From an uncultured Roseburia sp. (GTDB taxonomy: Bacteria > Bacillota > Clostridia > Lachnospirales > Lachnospiraceae), in NCBI GenBank assembly GCA_947642555.1, contig CANRSX010000011.1, positions 56,640 to 120,639 on the forward strand: a DNA stretch of 64,000 nt, given 5' to 3'. Shown in pieces: positions 7,160 to 15,361 of the stretch; position 1 is the stretch's first letter; each line of letters starts with the position of its first letter. The translations under genes and the position numbers were made by a program. The notes beneath the pieces were generated by a model. The model was given only the letters and a program-made list of their open reading frames with translations. It searched no databases and had not been told where the DNA came from.

Positions 7160-9151
7160 TCAGATATGATTTGCCACCTCAAAGGCATCCCAGATCGCGT
7201 ACATGATATTCGAAACCTTTTTCGCATCCCCCAGCAGATGGATCTCGGGCACCTCAAACTCCAGCTCGTGATAGAGCGCATTCTCCTCCTTGTAGCCCAC
7301 CGAGAGGATCACGCTGTCGCAGGCCAGCTGCTTTTTCCCCTCCGCCGTGTCAATGGAAAGCGTCCCGTCCTGATAGCCGGTCACTTTCGCGCCGGTAATG
7401 ATCTCCACCCCGTCATACGGAAGCAGCGCTAAGAGCATATCTTTGTTCGCATGGCACAGCGGGCCGTTTACCGCCATGATCTGATCCAGCGCCTCGACAA
7501 TCGTCACCTTTTTCCCGTGACGCGCCAGCCACAGCGCAGTCTCACATCCGACCAGTCCGCCGCCGACTACCACCGTCGTATCTCCGCAGTCCTTTTCCTT
7601 TAACAGGACCTGAGACGCCGTGTAGACATGCGCGTCGTCCCCCAGGGAGAATACCTTCGGCGTGGAGCCCGTCGCCACGATCACGGTATCCGCACCGGCC
7701 TGTAACACGTCATCCTTCGTCACCTTCGTATTCAGATGCACCGGCACGGACAGACGCTCAAGCTCTCTCGTATACCAGTCCGCCAGCGCGATGTCGTCCT
7801 CCTTGAACTCCGGCGCGCCGCCCGGGATCAGGTTGCCGCCGAGACGGCTGCCCGCCTCATAAAGCTCCGGCTTATGTCCGCGGATCGCGAGTACTCTCGC
7901 AGCCTCACAGCCCGCCACGCCGCCGCCGATGATCATGACCTTTTTCGCGGCCAGGATCGGCTCATAGGCGGTCACGCGCTCTCTCGCGGCCTGCGGGTTC
8001 ACCGCACAGTTTAACAGGGAATACTCCGCCACGCGGCCCATGCAGCCCTCCTGGCAGGAAATGCACGGACGAATCTGACCGACGCGCCCTGCACGCAGCT
8101 TGTTGCAGTAATCCGGATCCGCCAGCAGCGGACGGCCGAGATCGATCACATCGCAGACGCCGTTCCGGATGGCCTCCAGCGCCATATCCGGATCGTCCAT
8201 GCGCCCTGCGCAGAAGACCGGGATATTTACCACTTCCTTCACCATCTTACAGTAGGTGCGGTAAAGTCCCTTCTCCTGATACATAGGCGGATGATTCCAC
8301 CACCAGGCGTCGTAGGTTCCGACATCCGTATCCAGCGCGTCGTAGCCGTAAGACTCCAGAAGCTTTGCAGCCTCAAGGCCTTCCTGTGTGTCGCGGCCTT
8401 TCTCTTCGAATTCCTCCCCCGGGAGCGCGCCGACTCTCCAGTCCTTGATCATGCTCTTCACGGAGAAACGGAGGGTAACCGGGAAATCAGCCCCGCAGCG
8501 GCTCTTGATCTCCTCCACGACCTCCTTCGCGAAGCGCAGACGGTTCTCTAAGGATCCGCCGTACTCGTCCGTCCTCTGGTTGAACATGGAGATCGCGAAC
8601 TGATCCATCAGATAGCCCTCATGCACCGCATGGATCTGCACGCCGTCAAAGCCCGCGCGCTGCGCATGAAACGCCGCTTCCCCGAACTGCCTTACAATCG
8701 CGTGAATCTCGTCCACGGAGATGGCGCGGCAGGTCTTATCCAGCCAACGGTGCGGAATCGGGGACGGCGCAACCGGCGGAATATCGCCGACATTTGTCGG
8801 GATTGTGACACGCCCGAACCCGCCGGAAAGCTGTAAAAAGATTTTGCTCCCGTAGGCGTGCACGCGCTCCGTCATCTCACGGCTCGTCTTGACAAAGCTC
8901 ACCGGCTTGTACAGCGGATTCGGCACGGTGGAGGGATCCTGCTTCTCCACTACCTGGTCGAAAAAGGTCACCCCGGTGATGATCAGTCCGGTGCCCCCCT
9001 TCGCGCGCTCCACATAGTAGTCGATCCCGCGCTGGTTCCAGCCGCCGTTTGCGTCCGCAAGGCCGAGCGGCCCCATCGGCGCCATCGCAAAACGGTTTTT
9101 GATCGTGATGCTTCCCACCTTCACGGGGGAAAACAGTTCCTTGTACTTCAT
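7160..9151 (-). CDS. Old-yellow-enzyme/2,4-dienoyl-CoA reductase-type NADH:flavin oxidoreductase
   Basis: 663 residues, full length for the FadH/BaiCD/BaiH family. Order: FMN TIM barrel (1-330; LFSPVKVGSITIKNRFAMAP start, QIHAVHEGYLMDQF, FNQRTDEYGGSLENR, CAGRMDDPDMA), iron-sulfur Cys cluster CISCQEGC with a fourth Cys about 11 residues on (LLNCAVNP), then an FAD/NAD(P) domain with two dinucleotide motifs (MIIGGGVAGCEAAR and VVVGGGLVGCETAL). Start at 9151 chosen for AAAGGAG upstream. Such enzymes reduce enoyl or enone bonds (dienoyl-CoA, steroid or bile-acid enones, cinnamate-like acids); the substrate cannot be told. It follows the ribokinase gene in the same direction but with a separate promoter and palindromes, so it may not belong to the nucleoside regulon. 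Confidence 0.85.
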   Translation of the reverse strand: MKYKELFSPVKVGSITIKNRFAMAPMGPLGLADANGGWNQRGIDYYVERAKGGTGLIITGVTFFDQVVEKQDPSTVPNPLYKPVSFVKTSREMTERVHAYGSKIFLQLSGGFGRVTIPTNVGDIPPVAPSPIPHRWLDKTCRAISVDEIHAIVRQFGEAAFHAQRAGFDGVQIHAVHEGYLMDQFAISMFNQRTDEYGGSLENRLRFAKEVVEEIKSRCGADFPVTLRFSVKSMIKDWRVGALPGEEFEEKGRDTQEGLEAAKLLESYGYDALDTDVGTYDAWWWNHPPMYQEKGLYRTYCKMVKEVVNIPVFCAGRMDDPDMALEAIRNGVCDVIDLGRPLLADPDYCNKLRAGRVGQIRPCISCQEGCMGRVAEYSLLNCAVNPQAARERVTAYEPILAAKKVMIIGGGVAGCEAARVLAIRGHKPELYEAGSRLGGNLIPGGAPEFKEDDIALADWYTRELERLSVPVHLNTKVTKDDVLQAGADTVIVATGSTPKVFSLGDDAHVYTASQVLLKEKDCGDTTVVVGGGLVGCETALWLARHGKKVTIVEALDQIMAVNGPLCHANKDMLLALLPYDGVEIITGAKVTGYQDGTLSIDTAEGKKQLACDSVILSVGYKEENALYHELEFEVPEIHLLGDAKKVSNIMYAIWDAFEVANHI

Positions 9152-9201
9152 GTGTGCTCCTTTCCCGGCGGACATGGTGCTGCCTGTCCCGGCCGGATAT
9201 T

Positions 9202-9254
9202 TATGATAACACCATCATAGCACACGCGCGGGGCGGCGGATGGAAACAGTTTCC
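9202..9254 (-). promoter_or_regulatory. Promoter and palindromic operator candidates before the flavin oxidoreductase gene
   Basis: Minus strand TGCTATGAT (extended -10; hexamer 9214-9219), 63 bases before the ATG. The -10 is one arm of TATGAT-6-ATCATA (9202-9219). Upstream at 9242-9254 is a perfect 13-base palindrome GGAAACAGTTTCC, and another GTGGAAAC follows at 9260. These differ from the LacI operators at 14.4-15.3 kb, suggesting a separate regulator. Confidence 0.5.
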
Positions 9255-9278
9255 TGCCATGTGGAAACAATTATGATG

Positions 9279-10175
9279 TTAAAACCCTCTGACTTCCTCC
9301 GCCGTGGGGATCGACGGCGCCGCCCCGGGCCGCATGACGGCAAGCGCCGCCGCCCTGGACGCCTGATCCATCACCTCCCGCATGTCGGAGTTTTTCAGAA
9401 GACCCGCGATAAAATACCCGGTAAAGGTATCCCCCGCCGCCGTCGTATCCACCGCGTCCACTATGTACGCGTCCTGCCGGATGATCGTTTCGCTGTCCGC
9501 ATAGACCGATCCCTGCGCGCCTAAGGTCAGGACCACCGCCGCCCCCGGAAAACGCTCTCTTAACCGCTCCGCCGCAGCGACACCGTCCGCATCCACGGTC
9601 AGCTTTATCCCGGTCAGCCCCGCGGCCTCCACTTCATTCAGAATAAAATAATCCACATATTCCAGCGGAAGCTCTTTTATTTTCTGGTCCATGGGGGATG
9701 GATTCAGCACGATTTTTATCCCTCTCTCATGCGCGGTTTTCATGATATAAGCAAGCTCGCTGATCTCGTTTTGCAGCACAAGGATGGTATCTTCCCCGAA
9801 GTCTTTCAGCACCTGGTCCGCATGCTCCCTTGTGACCGCCTGGTTCGCGCCTCCGTAAAGCAGGATACAGTTGTCTCCCTCCTTATCATTCTGAATGATC
9901 GCGTGGCCTGTGCACTGCTGATCCAGAACCCGGACATATTCGGTGCAAACGCCGGCCTCCTTCAGCATCCTGATCAGGAAATCCCCGTCCGCCCCGACGG
10001 CCCCCGCGTGCCAGACAGGAACGCCCGCCCGCGCCATCGCGATCGACTGATTCAGCCCCTTGCCACCGCCGAAGACCTGGTACGACTCGGACGAGAGTGT
10101 CTCGCCTTTTCTCACAAAATGATCCACCAGATACCTTTTATCAATATTCAGGGATCCAAAACATAATACCCGCAC
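9279..10175 (-). CDS. rbsK: Ribokinase (PfkB family sugar kinase)
   Basis: 298 residues from a GTG at 10175, preceded by GGGAGG with 7-base spacing; longer readings add residues with no homology, and an ATG at 10193 (ATGA overlap with the permease stop) is the alternative. PfkB signatures: VLCFGSLNIDKRYLV, FGGGKGLNQSIAMARAG (substrate-binding Gly-rich loop of ribokinases), LNPSPMD, FILNEVEAAGLTG, and the C-terminal ATP/anion-hole motif DTTAAGDTFTGYFIAGL, with Asp as catalytic base. It phosphorylates ribose at O5. Last gene of the nucleoside operon: ribose freed by the hydrolase would be fed to the pentose phosphate pathway. Ribokinase versus a related PfkB kinase is judged by motif and context. 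Confidence 0.85.
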   Translation of the reverse strand: MRVLCFGSLNIDKRYLVDHFVRKGETLSSESYQVFGGGKGLNQSIAMARAGVPVWHAGAVGADGDFLIRMLKEAGVCTEYVRVLDQQCTGHAIIQNDKEGDNCILLYGGANQAVTREHADQVLKDFGEDTILVLQNEISELAYIMKTAHERGIKIVLNPSPMDQKIKELPLEYVDYFILNEVEAAGLTGIKLTVDADGVAAAERLRERFPGAAVVLTLGAQGSVYADSETIIRQDAYIVDAVDTTAAGDTFTGYFIAGLLKNSDMREVMDQASRAAALAVMRPGAAPSIPTAEEVRGF

Positions 10176-10189
10176 GATCTTTCCTCCCG

Positions 10190-11038
10190 TCATCCTTTTA
10201 CGCTTCCCGCGGTGATGCCTTCCACATAATATTTCTGCAAAGGGATAAAGACGGCAATCGGCAGGATGATCGACAGCGTTGTGGCCGTGTAAATCAGAGT
10301 CCACTGAATCGTCCGTTCCCCGCTGAATGCGCTGATCGCAATCTGAATCGTCCGTATCTCCTTTGATCTCGCCACCAGAAGCGGCCACAGATAAGAATTC
10401 CACTGCGACATGAAAATCATCAGCCCCGCCGTGATAAAAACAGGCTTTGCCATCGGCACCACAATCTGGCAGAAAATCCTCGGCCAGGACGCGCCGTCCA
10501 CCGTAGCCGCCTCCACCAGGCTTAAGGGGATATCCTTAAAAAACTGGATAAAAAGGAAGATCACCATGCCGTCCGCGACCGCCGGAAGGATCATCCCCGC
10601 ATATGTGTCCACCAGCTTTAACCTGCTGGCAATGCCATAAAGCGGGATGGCCGTCGACTCAAACGGCACCATAAACGACAGCATCACGAGAATATAAAAC
10701 ACCGTCCTGCCCTTAAAATCAAAACAGGTGTAGGCAAAGGCCGCCAGCGCATTTAAGATACAGCCCCCCGCAATGGTCACAGCTGTCACAAACACGGTAT
10801 TCCATACCGGCTTTAAAAATCCGTATTCCCTAAAAATGGCAATGTAATTCTGTATGGTAAATGTTTCCGGTACAAGCGACCTTATTGTAAACGGAAACAG
10901 GTGCGCTGTCAAATCCTGCTGCGTGCGAAGGCTCGCGGAAAGGCAGAACAGAATCGGAAACAGCGACACAAAAGCGATCAGCACCAAAACCATATACAGT
11001 GCGGCTGCACAGAGCCGTTTCTTATTTCGACTACGCAT
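10190..11038 (-). CDS. Carbohydrate ABC transporter permease (MalG/UgpE type)
   Basis: 282 residues, six predicted membrane helices. Cytoplasmic EAA loop reads EAATVDGASWPRIFCQIVVP, the ATPase-docking motif of CUT1-type importers. N-terminus RSRNKKRLCAAALYMVLVL is the usual cytoplasmic start; good site GGAGGGATAG. Pairs with the permease immediately upstream (gap 5 bases). No ATPase gene is in the operon, so a shared MsmX-like ATPase encoded elsewhere is expected. The neighbours (nucleoside hydrolase, ribokinase) point to nucleoside import rather than sugar import; this is inference. Confidence 0.85.
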   Translation of the reverse strand: MRSRNKKRLCAAALYMVLVLIAFVSLFPILFCLSASLRTQQDLTAHLFPFTIRSLVPETFTIQNYIAIFREYGFLKPVWNTVFVTAVTIAGGCILNALAAFAYTCFDFKGRTVFYILVMLSFMVPFESTAIPLYGIASRLKLVDTYAGMILPAVADGMVIFLFIQFFKDIPLSLVEAATVDGASWPRIFCQIVVPMAKPVFITAGLMIFMSQWNSYLWPLLVARSKEIRTIQIAISAFSGERTIQWTLIYTATTLSIILPIAVFIPLQKYYVEGITAGSVKG

Positions 11039-11043
11039 GACGT

Positions 11044-11901
11044 CTATCCCTCCCCTGCCAGAGCTTTATTTTGTACGATACAGATGAGCCCGATGATGAT
11101 CAGAAGAATCACGACGATACACGAGGATCTCGGCCGGTTCGAATAAGAAAACGCCGCCTTGTACGCCTCGTACATCAGGACATTTGTGCTCCCTAAAGGG
11201 CCTCCCTCCGTCCCGATCTGCACCGGGGTAAACAGCAGGAAATTCGCCGTCGTATTCGCCACCAGGACAAACAGAAACGTATGCTTCAGAAGCGGAATCG
11301 TGATGCAAAACAATCTCTGGAAAAATCCGCAGCCATCGATTTTCGCAGCCTCATAAAGCCCGGTGTCAACCGCCTTTAATCCCGCCAGGAAAAACATCAT
11401 CCAGTACGCGCAGCCCCGCCAGGAGCAGATCAGGATCACCGACAGCAGCGCGTAGCGCTTATCCGTCAGAAAGCCGATGCGGTCGATGTGAAACAGACCT
11501 AAGAAGCTGTTGACCACCCCGTCGTTGATGTTAAGCAGCATTCTCCAGATCACGGTTGAGATTGTCAGGGAAACGCAGAACGGGATAAAAAAGATCGTCC
11601 GGAATACCGTAATCCCCTTCACTTTCGCATTGACCAGCAGCGCCATCACAAACGCGACCACGATCTGCAGCGGTATCATGATCAGATTCATCTTCAGTGT
11701 CACCCACGTGGAATTCCAGAATGTTTTGTCCGAGAACAGCAGTTTATAATTTACCATCGTAAACCCGTCCACCTTCGAAGACTGAACGCTTTCGGATATG
11801 CTTGTCACGATGGGGCCGATTTTAAACACGCAGATCAGAACCGTCGTCGGCAGAATCAGAAGATACGGCAGCCATTTCTTTTTGATGTGGATTCTTTGCA
11901 T
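11044..11901 (-). CDS. Carbohydrate ABC transporter permease (MalF/UgpA type)
   Basis: 285 residues, six predicted helices; begins MQRIHIKKKWLPYLLILPTT, typical of UgpA/MalF permeases. The EAA loop reads YEAAKIDGCGFFQRLFCITI. A P-loop-free membrane component that forms a heterodimer with the following permease. Site GGAAGGAGAAAG before the ATG. Preceded by a strong hairpin after the binding-protein gene. Confidence 0.85.
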   Translation of the reverse strand: MQRIHIKKKWLPYLLILPTTVLICVFKIGPIVTSISESVQSSKVDGFTMVNYKLLFSDKTFWNSTWVTLKMNLIMIPLQIVVAFVMALLVNAKVKGITVFRTIFFIPFCVSLTISTVIWRMLLNINDGVVNSFLGLFHIDRIGFLTDKRYALLSVILICSWRGCAYWMMFFLAGLKAVDTGLYEAAKIDGCGFFQRLFCITIPLLKHTFLFVLVANTTANFLLFTPVQIGTEGGPLGSTNVLMYEAYKAAFSYSNRPRSSCIVVILLIIIGLICIVQNKALAGEG

Positions 11902-11961
11902 GTGTGTCTTTCTCCTTCCCGGGAACCGCCCTTTTGCAGCGCAGTCCCCCGTTATGCAGCA

Positions 11962-11993
11962 GCGGCGCCCTGATTCTGCTTTCAGGGCGCCGC
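11962..11993 (-). terminator. Strong hairpin between binding-protein and permease genes
   Basis: Perfect 12-base arms GCGGCGCCCTGA (11962-11973) and TCAGGGCGCCGC (11982-11993), 8-base loop, no T-run on the minus strand. Without a U-tract it is unlikely to be a full terminator. Such stems between binding-protein and permease genes protect the upstream mRNA 3' end or partially attenuate, giving more binding protein than permease. Confidence 0.6.
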
Positions 11994-12013
11994 CGGACGA
12001 ATATCGTTCTCTG

Positions 12014-13399
12014 TTAATTCTGGCTTGCCGCTACGGCCGACTCATACTGATCGATCGCTGCCTCTATGACCTCCGTCACGTCTGCCCCGTTGCGCACATC
12101 CTCCCATGCGGCGTTTAAGACCGTCGAATATTCTCCGAACAGCGGCGTCACCGCGCGCGGATATGCCGTGTTGGCCGCCTCGTACGCCGCGATCTTCATC
12201 TCGGGAAGCGCGTCCGGATCGTTCACGATCGCCTCCTGCCGGTCGAGACGGGACGGGACGTCCCCGTTGATATCCAGCCACATATCGCTGCCCTCGCCGA
12301 GTGTGAAATATTTCACAAACTCCGCCGCCGCATCCTTTTTCTCCGATCTGGAATTGATCCCGAAATACCAGCTTCCGGTGGACGTCGCGACCTGATCCTC
12401 ATACCCCTCAAAACAGGGCGCGTATGTGCATCCGAGCTCGTCGTCGCACTCCATCCTGCTCCGGCACCAGGTTCCGTTTACAATAAATACCATCTTTCCC
12501 GCATAAAACTGCGATGCCACACCGTCCGCGTCGTATCCCTGGGAAGCGATCCCGTCCTTCACCAGATCCTGATACCAGGTCATCGCATTGATCCACGGCT
12601 CCGTATTGATCACGCCGTCCAGCGTATAACCGTCCTCGCTGATATTTGCCCCGCCCATCGAGTTCGGCAGCATATTCATCTGATAGACACGGCTGACCTG
12701 CTGGAAATCAAGCCCGATAATCCCTTTTGATCTGTCCGGATCAAGCGCATCCTGCGCCTGCTTCGCGAGCGCCGCCACCTCCTCGTAGGTCAGACGGTGT
12801 TCGGCGTCGTTTTCGGGAAGCGTAATTCCCGCCTCATCCAGGAGCGTTTTGTTGTAATACAGAACCTGTGCAGACGTATTTTCCGGAGCGGCGTACATCG
12901 TCCCCTCCCACACGCCGGCCGAATAAGACGCATCGTCCCAAAGCGCCTTTTCCTCCTCCGTAAAGTACGAATCCAGCGGCTCCAGATATCCGGAGGTGCC
13001 GTATTTCGCGATATAGGTCACGTCCACCGAGCAGACGTCCACATCGCTCTCCCCCGCGGCAAATTTCGTCTCAATCACCTGGAAGAGATCCTTAAACGCA
13101 TAGCATTCCGTCTCCACATGGATCCCCGTCTCCTCTTCAAATTTTGCCAGGATCGGCCTCGTCAGCCCCTCCCAGTTGTCCTCCCCGGGACCGAAGGTCA
13201 GCCATTTGATGGTCTGTCCCCCGCCGGATGCCTGCGGCGCGTCGCCCTTCTCATCCCCCTGCGCGTCATCCTGCGCGGGCTTCTGCGCCTCCGTTCCCTT
13301 ATTCCCCTCCGGGTTTGTCCCGTTGCTGCCGCATCCCGCCGCAAATGCGGTTGCCGTCAGCGTCACACCAAGCAGCAGACTCATCATTCTTCTTTTCAT
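12014..13399 (-). CDS. Extracellular solute-binding lipoprotein of the ABC importer
   Basis: 461 residues. Lipoprotein signal with lipobox AAGC at Cys23, then a polar linker rich in G, N, E and Q. The mature part is a family 1-type (sugar/glycerol-3-phosphate) binding protein: TIKWLTFGPGEDNWE, a later FEEETGIHVETE, and YYNKTLLDEAGITLPE, all typical. Acts outside the membrane, delivering ligand to the two permeases encoded downstream. Family 1 proteins usually bind oligosaccharides or polyols; the adjacent nucleoside hydrolase and ribokinase suggest a nucleoside-like ligand. GGGAGG precedes the ATG. Confidence 0.85.
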   Translation of the reverse strand: MKRRMMSLLLGVTLTATAFAAGCGSNGTNPEGNKGTEAQKPAQDDAQGDEKGDAPQASGGGQTIKWLTFGPGEDNWEGLTRPILAKFEEETGIHVETECYAFKDLFQVIETKFAAGESDVDVCSVDVTYIAKYGTSGYLEPLDSYFTEEEKALWDDASYSAGVWEGTMYAAPENTSAQVLYYNKTLLDEAGITLPENDAEHRLTYEEVAALAKQAQDALDPDRSKGIIGLDFQQVSRVYQMNMLPNSMGGANISEDGYTLDGVINTEPWINAMTWYQDLVKDGIASQGYDADGVASQFYAGKMVFIVNGTWCRSRMECDDELGCTYAPCFEGYEDQVATSTGSWYFGINSRSEKKDAAAEFVKYFTLGEGSDMWLDINGDVPSRLDRQEAIVNDPDALPEMKIAAYEAANTAYPRAVTPLFGEYSTVLNAAWEDVRNGADVTEVIEAAIDQYESAVAASQN

Positions 13400-13443
13400 C
13401 CTTTCCTCCCTTCCAGCGCCGCATTCAGCGCACAGACACGAAT

Positions 13444-14415
13444 CTACATTGATAGTTTTTTAAACAGATCCTCAAACAGCGGATCCCGGTGAATATGATA
13501 GACATAGCGGATCAGATGGCGGTTCGCACTGAATGCCCACTGGTCATCATACTCCGGAATCGGACTCGCAATCAGACAGTCCTCCTCGAAATCACCGTCC
13601 AGAAGCCAGGCGACCGCGGTGACATCCCAGATCGGCCTCGTCCACACATCCCTGCCATACGATTCCTCAGCGGCCTGTGCCGTCACGTCGACCAGGTAAT
13701 CACACAGGGCATTTTTGCCCCTTAAATGATGCTCCAGCTCCGGCCCGCTTGTGGTAAACGCCGAGACAACCCCCATACATGGCAGCTGTACCAGCGGCAC
13801 CCCGCAGCCAAACACAATCCGCGCCGCCGCGATATCGTGACTTAAATTAAACTCCTTATTGTTCGGCCAGTGCACCGCATGACCGCCCAGCCAGACCACC
13901 ACGATCCGCTCCGTGATGCCCGGATCCTGCAGGATTGCGGAGGCGATATTGGTGATTGCTCCGATCGCGACCACATAGAGCGGGTGCTCCTCCGTATAAT
14001 CCTTTGACCGTCTCACGAGATCCTCCGCCGCCGGAGAAATCACCGGCGTCTTTTCATCGCGGAGAAACGCTTCGGATCCCCTGTATACGTTCTCCTTCAT
14101 ATCCTCCCTCCCCATCAGGGTGAGGACATGCAGAATCTCCGCGTAGCTCTTCTCCATACCGTCCTTCGGGCCGGATGATTTGTAGTTAAAAAACGGAGCC
14201 GCATAGATCGCTTTCGGATTGAGTTTCTCCGACGACTTCATCATATACGCCAGCGCGAACTGATCATCGATCTCGTTATACGTATCCGTGTCAAGGACAA
14301 CGTCAGCCATTCCGGCTGGTTTTGTCAGTCTTTTCACGAGTGCGGCATGATCCGGCTGCCTCCCTGCCCCGGACAGCGACCCGGTAAACATTGCCCATTC
14401 TTTTTTGGGATCCAT
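13444..14415 (-). CDS. Inosine/uridine-preferring nucleoside hydrolase family protein
   Basis: 323 residues. The calcium-binding signature of nucleoside hydrolases (DTDxxxDDxxAL) is present as DTDTYNEIDDQFALAYMM (D42, D44, D50, D51). Further family elements: YVVAIGAITNIASAI, VVVWLGGHAVHW and an EFNLSHDIAAARIVF segment that corresponds to the canonical EFN..xDPEAA block, with H in place of the usual D/P. It splits N-glycosidic bonds of nucleosides to base plus ribose. The signature is the variant DTDTYNEIDD rather than DTDPGxDD, as in a subgroup of uncertain substrate. First gene of the operon, with two operators in its 5' region and AAAGGAGG before the ATG. Confidence 0.85.
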   Translation of the reverse strand: MDPKKEWAMFTGSLSGAGRQPDHAALVKRLTKPAGMADVVLDTDTYNEIDDQFALAYMMKSSEKLNPKAIYAAPFFNYKSSGPKDGMEKSYAEILHVLTLMGREDMKENVYRGSEAFLRDEKTPVISPAAEDLVRRSKDYTEEHPLYVVAIGAITNIASAILQDPGITERIVVVWLGGHAVHWPNNKEFNLSHDIAAARIVFGCGVPLVQLPCMGVVSAFTTSGPELEHHLRGKNALCDYLVDVTAQAAEESYGRDVWTRPIWDVTAVAWLLDGDFEEDCLIASPIPEYDDQWAFSANRHLIRYVYHIHRDPLFEDLFKKLSM

Positions 14416-14439
14416 CGCTTCTGTTCCTCCTTTGCTTTC

Positions 14440-14459
14440 GATGAGTAAACCTTTACCCA
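14440..14459. promoter_or_regulatory. LacI-type operator O1
   Basis: ATGAGTAAACCTTTACCCA, an imperfect palindrome around GTAAA-CC-TTTAC. Lies between the promoter and the nucleoside hydrolase start, 24 bases centre-to-centre from O2. Confidence 0.72.
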
Positions 14460-14462
14460 GTC

Positions 14463-14484
14463 AATGAGTAAAGGTTTACTCATT
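14463..14484. promoter_or_regulatory. LacI-type operator O2
   Basis: Palindrome with 10-base arms AATGAGTAAA and TTTACTCATT around a GG centre. It lies at about +4 to +25 of the predicted transcript, where a bound repressor would block RNA polymerase. Confidence 0.8.
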
Positions 14485-14494
14485 GACTAAATTG

Positions 14495-14523
14495 ATCATA
14501 TCATAAAAGTCTTTTATCTGCAA
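14495..14523 (-). promoter_or_regulatory. Promoter of the nucleoside operon
   Basis: Minus strand TTGCAG (14518-14523), 17 bases, TATGAT (14495-14500). Start near 14488, directly before operators O2 and O1. Confidence 0.65.
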
Positions 14524-14591
14524 GTTTCTTTTTGCATTTTGTCGTATTTTACGATTTTTCTCATTCTTTTTTGTGCACAATTCACAGTTTC

Positions 14592-15215
14592 TTATTCTGC
14601 TTCATCCGTATAGCCCAGGTATTGACTCTTTCTGATGTGCGTGTCACGTTTTTCATACAGGTCATCATCCTCATACGGCCGTTCGTCCTCCGGCAGCCGG
14701 CGCACATCTTTAAAAACCGCGTCCTCTGGCCTGCGGAGCGGATGTTCGGATTTTCCGGTGACATCATTCCAGTCACAGGCGATGACATAGATATGAATCC
14801 CTGCGATTCCTTTCGGATTTTTGCAGCCGGTGCGCTGATTTTTCTCAAACAGCGCCTTAAGCCCCTCCTTAAATTCTTCCTTTTCCGCATCCGGATCGAT
14901 TCTTTTGATTCTGCCAAACGCCATGACGGACATAAAATCATGGACCCGGCCCCGATACGGGTGATCCGGAAAATTCTGCCAGGAATAAAACGCACAGCAC
15001 ACCCTGTCGTTCTTTTCCATTAATTTCAGCTTGTACCCCGTTTTTCCCGTGTGGACATAGATGCGCAGCCCCTCCTCTGTGGCCCGGTAACCGTAATTCA
15101 TCGGAACCACATAGGCGTTCTCCTGATCCATAAAACCCGCGCTTACGATCTCGCACTGATCCAGAATCGCCGCAATCAGCTCTGGCTCATACACATATCT
15201 CTCATACCTTACCAT
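14592..15215 (-). CDS. FMN-binding split-barrel protein (pyridoxamine 5'-phosphate oxidase/NimA-like)
   Basis: 208 residues from the ATG at 15215, chosen for AAAGGAGAAGAA upstream; a longer reading to 15293 would run through the operator palindrome and is rejected. The segment ENAYVVPMNYGYRATEEGLR, then VHTGKTGYKLKLMEKNDRVC, matches the flavin-nucleotide-binding family that includes NimA nitroimidazole reductases. It is somewhat longer than usual, with a charged C-terminal tail. Stands between the LacI gene and the nucleoside operon and has an operator 50 bases before its start, so it is probably in the same regulon. Its chemical role there is not known. Confidence 0.78.
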   Translation of the reverse strand: MVRYERYVYEPELIAAILDQCEIVSAGFMDQENAYVVPMNYGYRATEEGLRIYVHTGKTGYKLKLMEKNDRVCCAFYSWQNFPDHPYRGRVHDFMSVMAFGRIKRIDPDAEKEEFKEGLKALFEKNQRTGCKNPKGIAGIHIYVIACDWNDVTGKSEHPLRRPEDAVFKDVRRLPEDERPYEDDDLYEKRDTHIRKSQYLGYTDEAE

Positions 15216-15263
15216 TTCTTCTCCTTTCTTTCTGACCGGAAGCTCCCTGCTTCCGTCTCTTTT

Positions 15264-15279
15264 GGGTAAAGGTTTACTC
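15264..15279. promoter_or_regulatory. LacI-type operator O3
   Basis: GGGTAAAGGTTTACTC shares the GTAAAGGTTTAC core with O1 and O2 and lies about 50 bases before the split-barrel protein start. It is about 800 bases from O2, a distance that allows DNA looping. Confidence 0.72.
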
Positions 15280-15361
15280 TTCCATAAATCCACTCTGTAT
15301 GTTCATGGTCCGGCACGCTTCATCCTTTCTCTGAAACAGCCGGGATCTGCCGGCTTCCCCG

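Noticed and set aside
10175..10403. 76-residue N-terminal extension of ribokinase
   Set aside because: It lies in the coding region of the upstream permease and has no PfkB similarity.
15215..15293. N-terminal extension of the split-barrel protein
   Set aside because: It would translate through the operator palindrome; AAAGGAG stands before the ATG at 15215.
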